This document shows, piece after piece, positions 51,383 through 60,223 of a DNA stretch of 64,000 bases. The stretch's first letter is position 1. Each line of letters begins with the position of its first letter. The translations under genes and the position numbers were made by a program. Under the pieces are notes generated by a model, which did not search any database, was not told the DNA's origin, and saw nothing but the letters and a program-made list of their open reading frames with translations. Source of the stretch: an uncultured Roseobacter sp. (lineage in GTDB: Bacteria > Pseudomonadota > Alphaproteobacteria > Rhodobacterales > Rhodobacteraceae); contig NZ_CANLKW010000002.1 in NCBI RefSeq assembly GCF_947491795.1, positions 546,001-610,000 of the forward strand, in the 5' to 3' direction.

Positions 51383-52789
51383 TTACATCAGTTCGCGCAC
51401 ATCCGTGAGCCTGCCGGTGATGGCCGCTGCTGCCGCCATGGCGGGTGACATCAGATGGGTGCGACCGCCGCGTCCCTGACGGCCCTCAAAGTTGCGGTTC
51501 GAGGTTGCGGCACAGCGCTCGCCCGGTTGCAGCTGGTCGGGGTTCATCGCCAGACACATCGAACACCCGGCCAGACGCCATTCGAAACCGGCCTCCTTGA
51601 AGATATCGGCCAGGCCTTCTTCTTCGGCCTGGGCGCGGACAAGACCGGAGCCTGGCACGACCATCGCGCGCAGCCCGTCTTTTTTCTTTTTGCCTTTCAG
51701 GATTGCGGCTGCGGCCCGCAGGTCCTCGATCCGGCCATTGGTGCAGGAGCCGATAAAGACGGTGTCAATCTCGACCTCGTTCAGCGGGGTGCCGGGTGTG
51801 AGACCCATATAGTCGAGCGAGCGCTGGGCGGCACCCACCTTGCCCCCGTCAAAATCTTCAGCAGACGGCACATTGGCGGTGATCGGCAGAACATCCTCGG
51901 GCGAGGTGCCCCAGGTCACAACGGGGGCGATATCCTCGCCCCTGAGTGTGATGACCATATCCCAGGCCGCGTCATCGTCGGAATAGAGGGTTTTCCACCA
52001 GTCCATGGCCGCTTCCCACTGGGCCCCTTTGGGGGCGTGGGGACGGCCTTTGCAGTATTCAAAGGTCTTTTCATCCGGTGCGATGAGGCCTGCACGCGCG
52101 CCGCCCTCGATGGCCATGTTGCAGACCGTCATGCGGCCCTCCATCGACAGATCGCGGATCGCTTCGCCGCAGTATTCGATGACATAGCCGGTGCCGCCCG
52201 CCGTGCCGGTCGCGCCGATCACAGAGAGGGTGATGTCTTTGGCCGTCACGCCGGGGCGCAGTTTGCCGGTGATCTCGACCTTCATGTTTTTGGATTTCTT
52301 CTGGATCAGCGTCTGGGTGGCCAGCACGTGCTCGACCTCGGAAGTGCCGATGCCATGGGCCAGCGCGCCGAAGGCGCCATGGGTGGCCGTGTGGCTGTCA
52401 CCGCAGACGACGGTCATACCCGGCAGGGTCCAGCCCTGCTCAGGGCCCACGATATGCACGATGCCCTGGCGCACGTCAGAGACCGGATAATAGTGGATGC
52501 CGAATTCTTTGGCGTTGGTGTCGAGGGCTGCGACCTGAATGGCGCTGTCCTCTGTCATGTTCTCGGGGTTCTCGCGGCCCGGTGTGGTGGGCACGTTGTG
52601 ATCCGGCACGGCGATTGTTTTATCCGGCGCGCGGACGCTGCGGCCCGTCATGCGCAGGCCTTCAAAGGCCTGGGGGCTGGTCACTTCGTGCACCAGGTGA
52701 CGGTCGATATAGAGAAGGCAGGTGCCATCGTCGGCTTCGTGCGCGACGTGGGCATCCCAGATTTTGTCATAGAGTGTCTTGGGGGACAT
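51383..52789 (-). CDS. leuC: 3-isopropylmalate dehydratase large subunit
   Basis: Aconitase-family subunit that isomerises 2- to 3-isopropylmalate. The 468 residues begin [16 protein letters not shown] and contain [65 protein letters not shown] and [11 protein letters not shown], providing the three 4Fe-4S cysteines and the substrate residues. The start ATG at 52789 fits orthologues. First gene of the minus-strand leuCD unit. Confidence 0.97.
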   Translation of the reverse strand: MSPKTLYDKIWDAHVAHEADDGTCLLYIDRHLVHEVTSPQAFEGLRMTGRSVRAPDKTIAVPDHNVPTTPGRENPENMTEDSAIQVAALDTNAKEFGIHYYPVSDVRQGIVHIVGPEQGWTLPGMTVVCGDSHTATHGAFGALAHGIGTSEVEHVLATQTLIQKKSKNMKVEITGKLRPGVTAKDITLSVIGATGTAGGTGYVIEYCGEAIRDLSMEGRMTVCNMAIEGGARAGLIAPDEKTFEYCKGRPHAPKGAQWEAAMDWWKTLYSDDDAAWDMVITLRGEDIAPVVTWGTSPEDVLPITANVPSAEDFDGGKVGAAQRSLDYMGLTPGTPLNEVEIDTVFIGSCTNGRIEDLRAAAAILKGKKKKDGLRAMVVPGSGLVRAQAEEEGLADIFKEAGFEWRLAGCSMCLAMNPDQLQPGERCAATSNRNFEGRQGRGGRTHLMSPAMAAAAAITGRLTDVRELM

Positions 52790-52840
52790 GGGTCCACTCC
52801 CGTAATGTGTAAAAGGTCAGAGTCTGTCGGGCAGGCGCGT

Positions 52841-52939
52841 TTATAGCCGTGCCAGCACCGTATGCGTGGCGCCGAAAAAGCGCTCGCGCAGGCGCGCACG
52901 GTCGTCCAGGTCGATTCTGAAGGGCGCACGGTCAGTCAT
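52841..52939 (-). CDS. Possible 32-residue protein upstream of leuC
   Basis: An open frame MTDRAPFRIDLDDRARLRERF ending THTVLARL, with codon choice like its neighbours (third-position G/C). It ends 51 bases before leuC on the same strand. No ribosome site is visible and it is not leucine-rich enough for a classical leu attenuator (four Leu in 32). It could be a small protein or chance; conservation upstream of leuC would settle it. Confidence 0.28.
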   Translation of the reverse strand: MTDRAPFRIDLDDRARLRERFFGATHTVLARL

Positions 52940-53035
52940 GCGGGTGACATAAAGGGTTGTGCGATTTGTGGCAAGGTGTCTGGCCGGGTGCACAGACCTG
53001 TTGTCGCCGCGCGGCGGCTGTGCAACTTTCGCGTT

Positions 53036-54397
53036 ATGGAGCAGGAAAACATTCTGGAGTTTGATCCCGACCAGTTCGCGGGTGCGCTGATGTCTGTCAG
53101 CGAAATCTGGCATCTGGTGATCAGCTTTCTGACAACGGTGGCCACGCCGGGCTGGCGGCAGAACCAGGTGATCATCATCCTGGTGCTGATGGCGCTGTGC
53201 TGGATGTTCCACCGGGTCTGCGGCAACACGCTGGACCGCTGGGTGCGCAGCCGCGAGGGCTGGTCGAAATGGCAGCTGCGGCTGATCGTGCAGATTAAGC
53301 GCCGCATGGGGCTGATCCTTTTTGCAGTGCTGTCTTTTGCCGTCTATGCGGTGATGCAGCAGGTCACATGGCCCAGCCGGTCGCATCTGATCGGGGTTGC
53401 GTCAAATCTGGCGGCGGTCTGGGTGGGCATAGCCTTTGCCGCGCAGATGGTCAGCAACCGGCCCCTGCGGCGGATCGTGACCTGGGCGCTGTGGATCTGG
53501 GCCACGCTGCATTTCCTGAGCGTGTCAGGTGTTGTGGCCGCTTTCCTGGATGATCTGGCGCTGGAGGTGGGTGATTTCCGGATTTCGGTGCTGGGGGTGA
53601 TCACGGCGATTGCGGTGATCGGGGCGCTGCTGGCGCTGGCGCGGATCACCAGCAAGACCACCGCCGCGCGCATCCGCTCGAACGAGGATATCAGCCCGTC
53701 GATGCAGGTGCTGGCGGTCAAGGGTGTGCAGGTCGTGTTTTACGGCTGTGCCTTTTTCCTCGGGGTCAAGGCCGTCGGGATTGATCTGACCGGTCTGGCG
53801 GTGCTCTCCGGTGCGATTGGTGTGGGTCTGGGTTTTGGTCTGCAAAAGGTCGTCTCGAACCTGGTGTCGGGCGTGATCATCCTGCTCGACAAGTCAATCA
53901 AGCCCGGCGATGTGATCAGCCTGGGCGAGACCTTTGGCTGGATCAATGCGCTCGGTGCGCGCTATGTCAGTGTGGTTACACGCGACGGCAAGGAATACCT
54001 GATCCCCAACGAGGATCTGATCACCGGGCAGGTGGTGAACTGGTCGCATTCCAATGAATACGTGCGTCTGGATATCTTTTTCGGCACCTCCTATGGCTGT
54101 GATCCGCATCAGGTGCGCAAACTGGCGATCGAGGCCGCGGCGGATGTGGAGCGGGTGTTGTCCCATCCCAAGTTACCGGTCTGTCATATCGTGGGGTTTG
54201 GCGACAGTTCGGTGGATTACATCCTGCGGTTCTGGATCCGCGACCCCACGGGCGGGCTGACCAATATCCGGGGCAATGTGTATCTGGCGCTGTGGGATAC
54301 GTTTCAGGCACATGATATTTCCATCCCCTTCCCGCAGCGCGAGGTGCGCGTGCTGAACGAGGAGATCGTGGTGGCCGGCACCGACGCGACAGGATGA
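53036..54397 (+). CDS. MscS-family mechanosensitive channel
   Basis: A 453-residue channel from the ATG at 53036 (MEQENILEFDPDQF). Four to five N-terminal helices precede the pore helix TGLAVLSGAIGVGLGFGLQKVVSNLVSGVIILLDKSIKPGDVISL, the MscS signature (about residues 245-290). The cytoplasmic beta domain follows (WINALGARYVSVVTRDGKEYLIPNEDLITGQVVNWS) and then the alpha-beta domain. It relieves turgor on osmotic downshock or serves as a small-molecule channel. The frame is open to 52862, without conserved residues. Confidence 0.92.
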   Translation: MEQENILEFDPDQFAGALMSVSEIWHLVISFLTTVATPGWRQNQVIIILVLMALCWMFHRVCGNTLDRWVRSREGWSKWQLRLIVQIKRRMGLILFAVLSFAVYAVMQQVTWPSRSHLIGVASNLAAVWVGIAFAAQMVSNRPLRRIVTWALWIWATLHFLSVSGVVAAFLDDLALEVGDFRISVLGVITAIAVIGALLALARITSKTTAARIRSNEDISPSMQVLAVKGVQVVFYGCAFFLGVKAVGIDLTGLAVLSGAIGVGLGFGLQKVVSNLVSGVIILLDKSIKPGDVISLGETFGWINALGARYVSVVTRDGKEYLIPNEDLITGQVVNWSHSNEYVRLDIFFGTSYGCDPHQVRKLAIEAAADVERVLSHPKLPVCHIVGFGDSSVDYILRFWIRDPTGGLTNIRGNVYLALWDTFQAHDISIPFPQREVRVLNEEIVVAGTDATG

Positions 54398-54455
54398 ACC
54401 CTTGCCGGGGCGGTCCGGCGATCTAGTCTTACACGCGCGGCGGGTGGAGGCTGGA

Positions 54456-55202
54456 ATGCACCGGAAAACAGATATTGTTCTGATACTTGGCAGCGGGCCG
54501 AACGCGCGCGAGGCCGCAGACTGGCCGCGCGATGCCTTTGACCGGATTGTCGCCATCAACAATGCCTGGCAGGTGCGGCCCGACTGGGATGATCTGATCT
54601 GTCCGGAGGATTTCCCCGCCGCGCGGCGCCCTGCCGGTCTGCAGCCCGGACAGCGGTTGATCGAGGCGGACCGCTTTGTACCTGCGCAGAATGCCTGGGG
54701 CGGTTTCGTATTTGCGGGCGGCACCATGGCGTTTACTGCCGGATACTGGGCGCTCTATGCGCTGCGCCCCCGGGTGATCGCCTTTATGGGCTGCGACATG
54801 GTCTATCCCGGCACGGGCCCCACGCATTTCTATGGCACCGGGACCGCGGATCCGCTGCGCGCGGATGTGACCCTGCGCGATCTTGGGGCGAAATCGGCGC
54901 GGCTGGCGCTGGTGGCCGCCCGGCAGGGGTGTCTGTGTGCCAATCTGTCGGAAGATCGCAGTGAGCTGCTGTTGCCGCGTCTGCGTCCGCGTGATCTGCG
55001 GCGCGGTGATCTGCAACTGCCCGGCACGGCGCAGACTGACCGGCTGCTGGCCCGGGAACAGGCGCTTGGCTATGACGTGCCCTCGGGCCGTTACTGGGAA
55101 CAGTCTGCCCGTTTTGATGCTGATGCCCTGGCCGCACTGGATGCCGAATGGCGCGCGGCTCTTGGCGCTGGCGGACAGAACCGGCGCATCATCGCCGCGT
55201 AA
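54456..55202 (+). CDS. Uncharacterised protein with a glycosyltransferase-like N-terminus
   Basis: A 248-residue soluble protein. It opens DIVLILGSGPNAREAADWP, resembling the nucleotide-binding start of DUF115-like and some sialyltransferase-like proteins, then VAINNAWQVRPDWDDLICPEDFP, WGGFVFAGGTMAFTAGYWALYALRP, and IAFMGCDMVYPGTGPTHFYGTGTADPLR. GGTGGAGGCTGGA precedes the ATG at 54456. The GCDM and THFYG stretches look like conserved active-site or metal residues. The function is not assigned; a role in surface polysaccharide is only a guess. Confidence 0.65.
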   Translation: MHRKTDIVLILGSGPNAREAADWPRDAFDRIVAINNAWQVRPDWDDLICPEDFPAARRPAGLQPGQRLIEADRFVPAQNAWGGFVFAGGTMAFTAGYWALYALRPRVIAFMGCDMVYPGTGPTHFYGTGTADPLRADVTLRDLGAKSARLALVAARQGCLCANLSEDRSELLLPRLRPRDLRRGDLQLPGTAQTDRLLAREQALGYDVPSGRYWEQSARFDADALAALDAEWRAALGAGGQNRRIIAA

Positions 55203-55378
55203 CCGGTCAGATGCCACCCTGCGGACGCTGTGTTTCCACGGCTGTCATTGAATTGTCTTACGCATATTGCTAAATTCGGATCATCCCCAGCGCCGGGGGT
55301 CTGGCGGCGCGATCAAAGGAGGACAATGTCCTGTCTATACATGCCGAAGCGGTTCAGGCCGCTGACAACGGGTCTGCG

Positions 55379-55750
55379 GTGATGGCCACCGCTGCCGACA
55401 CAAGCACCAGCGACGCCCTGCTGGCGACAATCCTCAAATCCCTTTCCGATGACAAAGCCGAAGATGTTGTGCAGATCGATCTGCGCGGCAAAACCGAGAT
55501 CGGCGACTATATGGTCGTATGCTCGGGGCGCTCCACGCGCCAGGTGTCGGCCATTTCGGAAAAGCTGGCTCAGACCATCAAGGATACCTATGGCCGCACG
55601 GCCCGGGTCGAGGGGAAAGACGCAGGCGACTGGGTACTCATCGACACAGGTGATGTGATCGTGCACGTCTTCCGTCCGGAAGTGCGCGAGTTCTATCAGC
55701 TCGAAAAGATGTGGCAGCCTGTGTCAGGTCCGGGCGCTGCGGCTGGCTGA
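55379..55750 (+). CDS. rsfS: Ribosomal silencing factor RsfS
   Basis: Binds ribosomal protein L14 and blocks subunit joining. The 123 residues carry DDKAEDVVQIDLRGKTEIGDYMVVCSGRSTRQVSAISEKL, KDAGDWVLIDTGDVIVHVFRPEVREFYQLEKMW, complete for the family. The start is the GTG at 55379 or the ATG at 55382; upstream codons in this frame (LSIHAEAVQADNGSA) are open but lack a start. A separate short frame opened by ATG at 55326 with AAAGGAGGA before it ends in TGATG at this start. It is followed by rlmH after 28 bases. Confidence 0.93.
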   Translation: MMATAADTSTSDALLATILKSLSDDKAEDVVQIDLRGKTEIGDYMVVCSGRSTRQVSAISEKLAQTIKDTYGRTARVEGKDAGDWVLIDTGDVIVHVFRPEVREFYQLEKMWQPVSGPGAAAG

Positions 55751-55778
55751 TCCCCTGCGGGTCAGCGGCTGAGCCATC

Positions 55779-56249
55779 ATGCGTGTGCATGTCATCGCGG
55801 TCGGGCGTCTGCGCGCCGGTCCGCAAAAAGACCTTATTGACGACTATCTGAAGCGGTTTGACCGCACCGGCCGGGCGCTGGGGCTGGGCCCTGCGCGCGT
55901 GGTCGAGGTGGATGACCGCAAGGGCGGTGGTATGGCGACCGAGGCGGAGGCCATCCGCCGGGCGCTGCCTGCCGGTGCGGTTGTTGCTGTGCTGGACGAA
56001 CGGGGCCGCACGGAAAGCTCGCCTGCTTTTGCGGACCGGCTGGCGGCCTGGCGTGATCAGGGGCGTGGTGATCTGGCCCTGGTGATCGGCGGAGCAGACG
56101 GCATTGACCCGGGCCTGCGGGCCGAGGCGGATTTCGCCCTGTCCTTTGGCAAGATGGTCTGGCCGCATATGCTGGTCCGCGTGATGCTGGCCGAACAGCT
56201 GTACCGGGCGGCATCTATCCTGGCCGGAGCGCCCTATCACCGGGAGTGA
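55779..56249 (+). CDS. rlmH: 23S rRNA pseudouridine-1915 N3-methyltransferase RlmH
   Basis: SPOUT methyltransferase of 156 residues that modifies helix 69 of 23S rRNA. It begins VHVIAVGRLRAGPQKDLIDDYLKRF and has VVAVLDERGRTESSPAFADRLAAW, LALVIGGADGIDPGLR and FALSFGKMVWPHMLVRVMLAEQLYRAASILAGAPYHRE, the trefoil-knot and SAM segments. The normal pairing with rsfS is kept. Confidence 0.95.
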   Translation: MRVHVIAVGRLRAGPQKDLIDDYLKRFDRTGRALGLGPARVVEVDDRKGGGMATEAEAIRRALPAGAVVAVLDERGRTESSPAFADRLAAWRDQGRGDLALVIGGADGIDPGLRAEADFALSFGKMVWPHMLVRVMLAEQLYRAASILAGAPYHRE

Positions 56250-56324
56250 CCGGCCCGAACGCGAGTGGTGCCTGAACAGCCCGCGGATGTGGACTTTCCG
56301 CGCGCCGGTCGCCAGGGTTCGCCC

Positions 56325-57503
56325 ATGTCACTCAGTCAGGATCTGGAATGTATTCTCAACGTTGTGGACCGTGCCGATCCGGGCTTTGCGGGGGTCGGGC
56401 GCGCGCGCATCGACAGCGCCGTCGGGGATCTGCGCAAAGAGGTCGCGCAGAATGATACCGACGCGTTCCTGCTGGCGGCCATGCGTCTGCTGGCGCTTGC
56501 CGGGAACGGGCATACGCGCCTGATCCCCAACAAAGCGATCTCTGTTCTGCCATTCCGGTTTGTCTGCGTTGGCGCGGGCGTTTTTCTGACCAGCACCGAC
56601 CCGGTACAGGCGGGGGAGCAGGCCAGCAGGCTGGTCGCGGTGAACGGTACGCCCGTGTCTGAGATTGAACGCGCCGCTGCAGGCTATCTGGCAGGCACAC
56701 CACAACGAAAGCGCGTCATCGGGCCCATCCTGCTGGCCTGGCCCGCAGCCCTGGCGCGGCTGGGCGTTGCGGGACAGGCGCATCAGACGACTTACCGGTT
56801 CGAGAATGCCGAAGGGCAGCTGTCTGAAGTGACGGCGCCACACGCAAAGACGGTTCCGGCATCCACGCTCTACCCGGTTGCCGAGCATGGGCGGGCGGAC
56901 CCGGTTCCGGCACTCGGAGGATTTGCTCAGATCAGCGAAATCTCTGCCGAATGCCTTGCCATAGCGCTGCCGGGCTTTCTGGAGACTAAAACGAACGCCC
57001 TGGCCGAGGCGATCAGCGCAGCCGCCGCCGGGGTCAGGGCGCAGCCCGACAGATTTCTGGTAATTGACGTCCGGGGCAATACCGGTGGTGACTTTCTGAA
57101 GACAATGCCGCTGATTGATGCCATTGCCGAACGCACCAGGGAGCGCGTCTGCGCGGTGCTGGTGGACAAGTTCACCTTTTCCGCCGCAATCGTGTTTGTC
57201 GCCCTTCTGAAATACCGGCTGGGTGACCGAATGGTCCTCGTCGGAGAAGAGATGGGGGACGGTCTGAGGTTTTTTGCAGAAGGCGGAACGGTCGACCTGC
57301 CTGCCAGCGGCGCAGCTGTCCGCTATGCGTCAGCCTTTCATGACTGGGAAAACGGATCGACGGACGAGACAACCCCGCCAGAGATTGCGCGCTGCGTTGT
57401 TCCCGTTCGCAGGCTGGATATTGACCGGCACTGGGTCGCGACACCCTTTGACGCGACACCGCGCGATCTGGCCTGGCGCAGGCTCGCCGACGCTCTGGCG
57501 TGA
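56325..57503 (+). CDS. S41-like peptidase family protein
   Basis: A 392-residue protein (MSLSQDLECILNVVDRAD) related to the tail-specific peptidase fold. The catalytic region has FLVIDVRGNTGGDF (about 265) and VDKFTFSAAIVFVAL with the presumed nucleophile serine in TFSAA, then VLVGEEMGDGLRFF. N-terminal to it is a domain with GNGHTRLIP, typical of S41 relatives. No signal peptide is seen, and the lysine of the Ser-Lys dyad is not obvious in the expected position. GTG 56265 could add 20 residues. It follows rlmH by 75 bases. Confidence 0.65.
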   Translation: MSLSQDLECILNVVDRADPGFAGVGRARIDSAVGDLRKEVAQNDTDAFLLAAMRLLALAGNGHTRLIPNKAISVLPFRFVCVGAGVFLTSTDPVQAGEQASRLVAVNGTPVSEIERAAAGYLAGTPQRKRVIGPILLAWPAALARLGVAGQAHQTTYRFENAEGQLSEVTAPHAKTVPASTLYPVAEHGRADPVPALGGFAQISEISAECLAIALPGFLETKTNALAEAISAAAAGVRAQPDRFLVIDVRGNTGGDFLKTMPLIDAIAERTRERVCAVLVDKFTFSAAIVFVALLKYRLGDRMVLVGEEMGDGLRFFAEGGTVDLPASGAAVRYASAFHDWENGSTDETTPPEIARCVVPVRRLDIDRHWVATPFDATPRDLAWRRLADALA

Positions 57504-57554
57504 CGCGCGGAGGTCAGCTTTTCAGGTGCCGCAGCCGGGTTTGTTGGGCCTGAT

Positions 57555-57576
57555 CCCCGCGTCGGGGGCGGTTTTT
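57555..57576 (+). terminator. Terminator-like hairpin after the S41-like gene
   Basis: CCCCG (57555-57559) pairs with CGGGG (57563-57567) over a 3-base loop, then GCGG and TTTTT (57572-57576). The stem is short but the T-run is clear. It faces the convergent small exported protein gene, whose stop codon overlaps the T-run end. Confidence 0.5.
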
Positions 57577-57929
57577 CAGCGCAGATTGACCGTCACAGAC
57601 CCTCTGTTCCAGCCGCCGGGCAGGTCGCGGGCCTGGATGCGCACCTGTCTGGTGCCCTCGGGGATGCGGACGCCGGAAAGTGACCGGGTAAAGGGCTGCT
57701 CATCCACATGCGGGTGGGCAAGTACGCGGATGCCGAGCTCATTGCCTTCCATATCCAGAACGCGCCAGGCGTCGGCATAGTGGTCCCATCCGGTATCGGG
57801 ATGCGCAATTGTCACATCAAAACGCCAGGTGTCGCCTGTGCGCTGTGCTTTTACATTCTCGATCGTGGGTTCTGCGGACAGCGCAGGCAACGCGCCCAGC
57901 ATCAGTGCCGCCACAAGTAAACGTTTCAT
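57576..57929 (-). CDS. Small exported protein, Ig-like fold
   Basis: A 117-residue protein with a signal peptide cleaved after ALPALSA (residue 19). The mature part, TIENVKAQRTGDTWRFDVTIAHPDTGWDHYADAWRVLD, then VRIPEGTRQVRIQARDLPGGWNRGSVTVNL, alternates beta strands with turns, consistent with a single Ig-like or DUF-type beta sandwich in the periplasm. Function unknown; similar small proteins are common in Rhodobacteraceae. It precedes nothing on its strand. Confidence 0.75.
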   Translation of the reverse strand: MKRLLVAALMLGALPALSAEPTIENVKAQRTGDTWRFDVTIAHPDTGWDHYADAWRVLDMEGNELGIRVLAHPHVDEQPFTRSLSGVRIPEGTRQVRIQARDLPGGWNRGSVTVNLR

Positions 57930-57964
57930 ATCTGTACCCGAACCAGTTGTCTGTACCGTGTAAT

Positions 57965-58657
57965 TTAAGCGTTCAGCAGAATTTTGCGAGAGTGCGAGGC
58001 AAATTCCCGGCGCCAGATCACAACCAGCGTGGTGAGGGTGGCCGCGATAAAGGCGACGGGCCCTGCTAGCCAGGCGGCACAGGCCAGCGCGAAATAGATC
58101 GAGCGCAGGCCCCGGTTAAAGCTGCGCGCGAGGGTCACGTTGATCTCGGCGGCCTGACGGGCGCGGGGGTAGGCCTCGGGGTCGCCGGGGTCGTTTGGCA
58201 CAGAGGCAATGAGCACCGAGCAGTAGCCGAAGAGCCGGTTCGACCAGACAAATTTGAGAAATGCGTTGGTCAGCAGCAGGGTCACCACCATCAGTTTCAG
58301 TTCCCAGACAATCGCCGGGTGATCCATCAGGGTGATCTCGCTGGCGACACCGCCGAGTTTTTCCGCGTTGCCGATCAGGGCGAGCGTGCCGCCGATGGCG
58401 ATGACAGAAGTGGAGGCAAAGAATGCTGTCCCCTCGCGCAGGCTGGCCAGCACCTGGGCGTCGAAAATGCGGGGCTCGCGGGTGACCATCTCGTTCATCC
58501 AGGCGCGGCGGTAATCGGCCATCAGCACCGAAGTAGACAGGTGTTTCTTGCCCGGATGCTCGATCCGCCAGCCGATCCCCAGCCAGCAGACAAAAAGCAG
58601 CGCCAGAGCGACATAGTCCAGTGTGCTGAAGAGGGCGATGCGATCTGCTAAGGTCAT
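57965..58657 (-). CDS. DUF599 family membrane protein
   Basis: A 230-residue inner-membrane protein from the ATG at 58657 (MTLADRIALFSTLDYVALALLFVCWLGIGW), with about four helices and the DUF599 core RRAWMNEMVTREPRIFDAQVLASLREGTAFFASTSVIAIGGTLALIG, VVTLLLTNAFLKFVWSNRLFGYCSVLIASVPND, and FNRGLRSIYFALACAAWLAGP. The frame extends to 58693. Function unknown. It is divergent from glcD across an 80-base gap holding an inverted repeat. Confidence 0.85.
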   Translation of the reverse strand: MTLADRIALFSTLDYVALALLFVCWLGIGWRIEHPGKKHLSTSVLMADYRRAWMNEMVTREPRIFDAQVLASLREGTAFFASTSVIAIGGTLALIGNAEKLGGVASEITLMDHPAIVWELKLMVVTLLLTNAFLKFVWSNRLFGYCSVLIASVPNDPGDPEAYPRARQAAEINVTLARSFNRGLRSIYFALACAAWLAGPVAFIAATLTTLVVIWRREFASHSRKILLNA

Positions 58658-58702
58658 GGGACAGCGTGTGGCAGGTCGGATAAATCTTGCCAATAGGTGA
58701 AA

Positions 58703-58723
58703 TTGGTAATATTAGTTTACCAA
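58703..58723. promoter_or_regulatory. Inverted repeat before glcD
   Basis: TTGGTAA-TATTAGT-TTACCAA is a perfect 7-7-7 dyad 14 bases before the glcD start codon. TTGGTA and TACCAA halves resemble GntR/FadR-subfamily operators (PdhR and GlcC families use TTGGT-ACCAA type sites). A GlcC-like regulator is not in the window. Site seen; regulator inferred. Confidence 0.6.
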
Positions 58724-58737
58724 ACGGAGGAGTGACC

Positions 58738-60186
58738 ATGGAAATGCCGATTCCCGATCCCGCGATTCTGGCGCGTAAATCCCGCGTTGTGGAGCGGCTG
58801 AGTGCTGTTCTGCCGCGCGATGCCGTGATCTCTGATCTGTCCGAGACGCGCGCCTATGAGTGCGACGCGCTGACGGCTTATCGCTGCCCGCCGATGGTCG
58901 CTGTGCTGCCATCGAGCACCGCCGAGGTTTCGGATGTGCTGCGGATCTGCCATGAAGAGGGCGTTCCTGTTGTCCCGCGCGGCTCGGGCACCTCGCTTGC
59001 GGGGGGTGCGCTGCCGACGGCGGATTCGGTGATCCTGGGTGTGGCGCGTATGAATGACGTGCTGGAGACGGACTATCCCAACCGCACGATTCGCGTGCAG
59101 ACCGGCCGCACCAATCTGAGCGTGACCGGCGCGGTCGAGGAGAACGGCTTTTTCTATGCGCCCGATCCAAGCAGCCAGCTGGCCTGTGCCATCGCCGGTA
59201 ATATCGCGATGAATTCAGGTGGGGCGCATTGTCTGAAATACGGCGTGACGACGAACAACCTGATGGGCGTCACGATGGTTATGATGGATGGCGAGGTCGT
59301 GGAAATCGGCGGCGCGCATATGGACAGCGGCGGGCTCGATCTGCTGGGTCTGATCTGTGGCTCCGAAGGCCAGCTGGGCGTGGTCACCGAGGCGACACTG
59401 CGCATTCTGCCCAAGCCCGAAGGCGCGCGGCCCGTGCTGATGGGATTTGACGACAATGAGGTGGCGGGCGCCTGCGTCAGCGACATCATCAAGGCGGGCG
59501 TGCTGCCAGTGGCCATCGAATTCATGGACCGGCCCTGTATCGAGGCGACCGAAGCCTTTGCCCAGGCCGGATACCCGATGTGCGAAGCGCTGCTGATCGT
59601 CGAGGTAGAAGGGTCGGAGGCCGAGATCGACCACCAGCTGGCGCTGATCATGGAGATCGCCCGGCGGCACAACCCTGTTGAGCTGCGCGAGAGCAAATCA
59701 GCTGATGAAAGCGCGCGCATCTGGCTGGGCCGCAAGTCGGCCTTTGGCGCCATGGGACAGATCAACGACTATATGTGTCTCGACGGCACCATCCCGGTGA
59801 GCGAGCTGCCCTTTGTGCTGCGCCGTATCGGCGAGATGTCTGAAAAGTTCGGCCTGAAAGTGGGCAACGTGTTCCACGCAGGCGATGGCAATATGCACCC
59901 GCTGATCCTCTTTGATGCGAACAAACCCGGTGATCTGGAGCTTTGTGAAGAGTTCGGTGCCGAGATCCTCAAGCTCTGCGTCGAGGCAGGTGGCTGTCTG
60001 ACAGGAGAGCACGGCGTGGGCATCGAAAAGCGTGATCTGATGAATTATCAGTACGCGCCCGAGGATCTGGAAGCACAGATGGCGGTCAAGGATGTGTTTG
60101 ACCCGCAGTGGCTGCTGAACCCGGCCAAGGTGTTCCCGCTTGCCTCGTCCGAGGCCAGACGCGCCCTGTCTGTCGCCGCAGAATAA
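58738..60186 (+). CDS. glcD: Glycolate oxidase subunit GlcD
   Basis: FAD-linked subunit of the membrane-associated glycolate dehydrogenase that oxidises glycolate to glyoxylate. The protein is 482 residues from the ATG at 58738, with the PCMH-type FAD domain (VPVVPRGSGTSLAGGALP; DPSSQLACAIAGNIAMNSGGAHCLKYG; GSEGQLGVVTEATL) and the C-terminal substrate domain ending in GGCLTGEHGVGIEKRDLM. GGAGGAG precedes the start. First gene of glcDEF. Confidence 0.94.
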   Translation: MEMPIPDPAILARKSRVVERLSAVLPRDAVISDLSETRAYECDALTAYRCPPMVAVLPSSTAEVSDVLRICHEEGVPVVPRGSGTSLAGGALPTADSVILGVARMNDVLETDYPNRTIRVQTGRTNLSVTGAVEENGFFYAPDPSSQLACAIAGNIAMNSGGAHCLKYGVTTNNLMGVTMVMMDGEVVEIGGAHMDSGGLDLLGLICGSEGQLGVVTEATLRILPKPEGARPVLMGFDDNEVAGACVSDIIKAGVLPVAIEFMDRPCIEATEAFAQAGYPMCEALLIVEVEGSEAEIDHQLALIMEIARRHNPVELRESKSADESARIWLGRKSAFGAMGQINDYMCLDGTIPVSELPFVLRRIGEMSEKFGLKVGNVFHAGDGNMHPLILFDANKPGDLELCEEFGAEILKLCVEAGGCLTGEHGVGIEKRDLMNYQYAPEDLEAQMAVKDVFDPQWLLNPAKVFPLASSEARRALSVAAE

Positions 60187-60223
60187 CCCGGCCGCCCCCA
60201 CGTCAGAGCAGATTGGATACCCT

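Noticed and set aside
52790..53035. Leucine attenuator before leuC
   Set aside because: No leucine-codon run and no terminator/antiterminator pair could be found.
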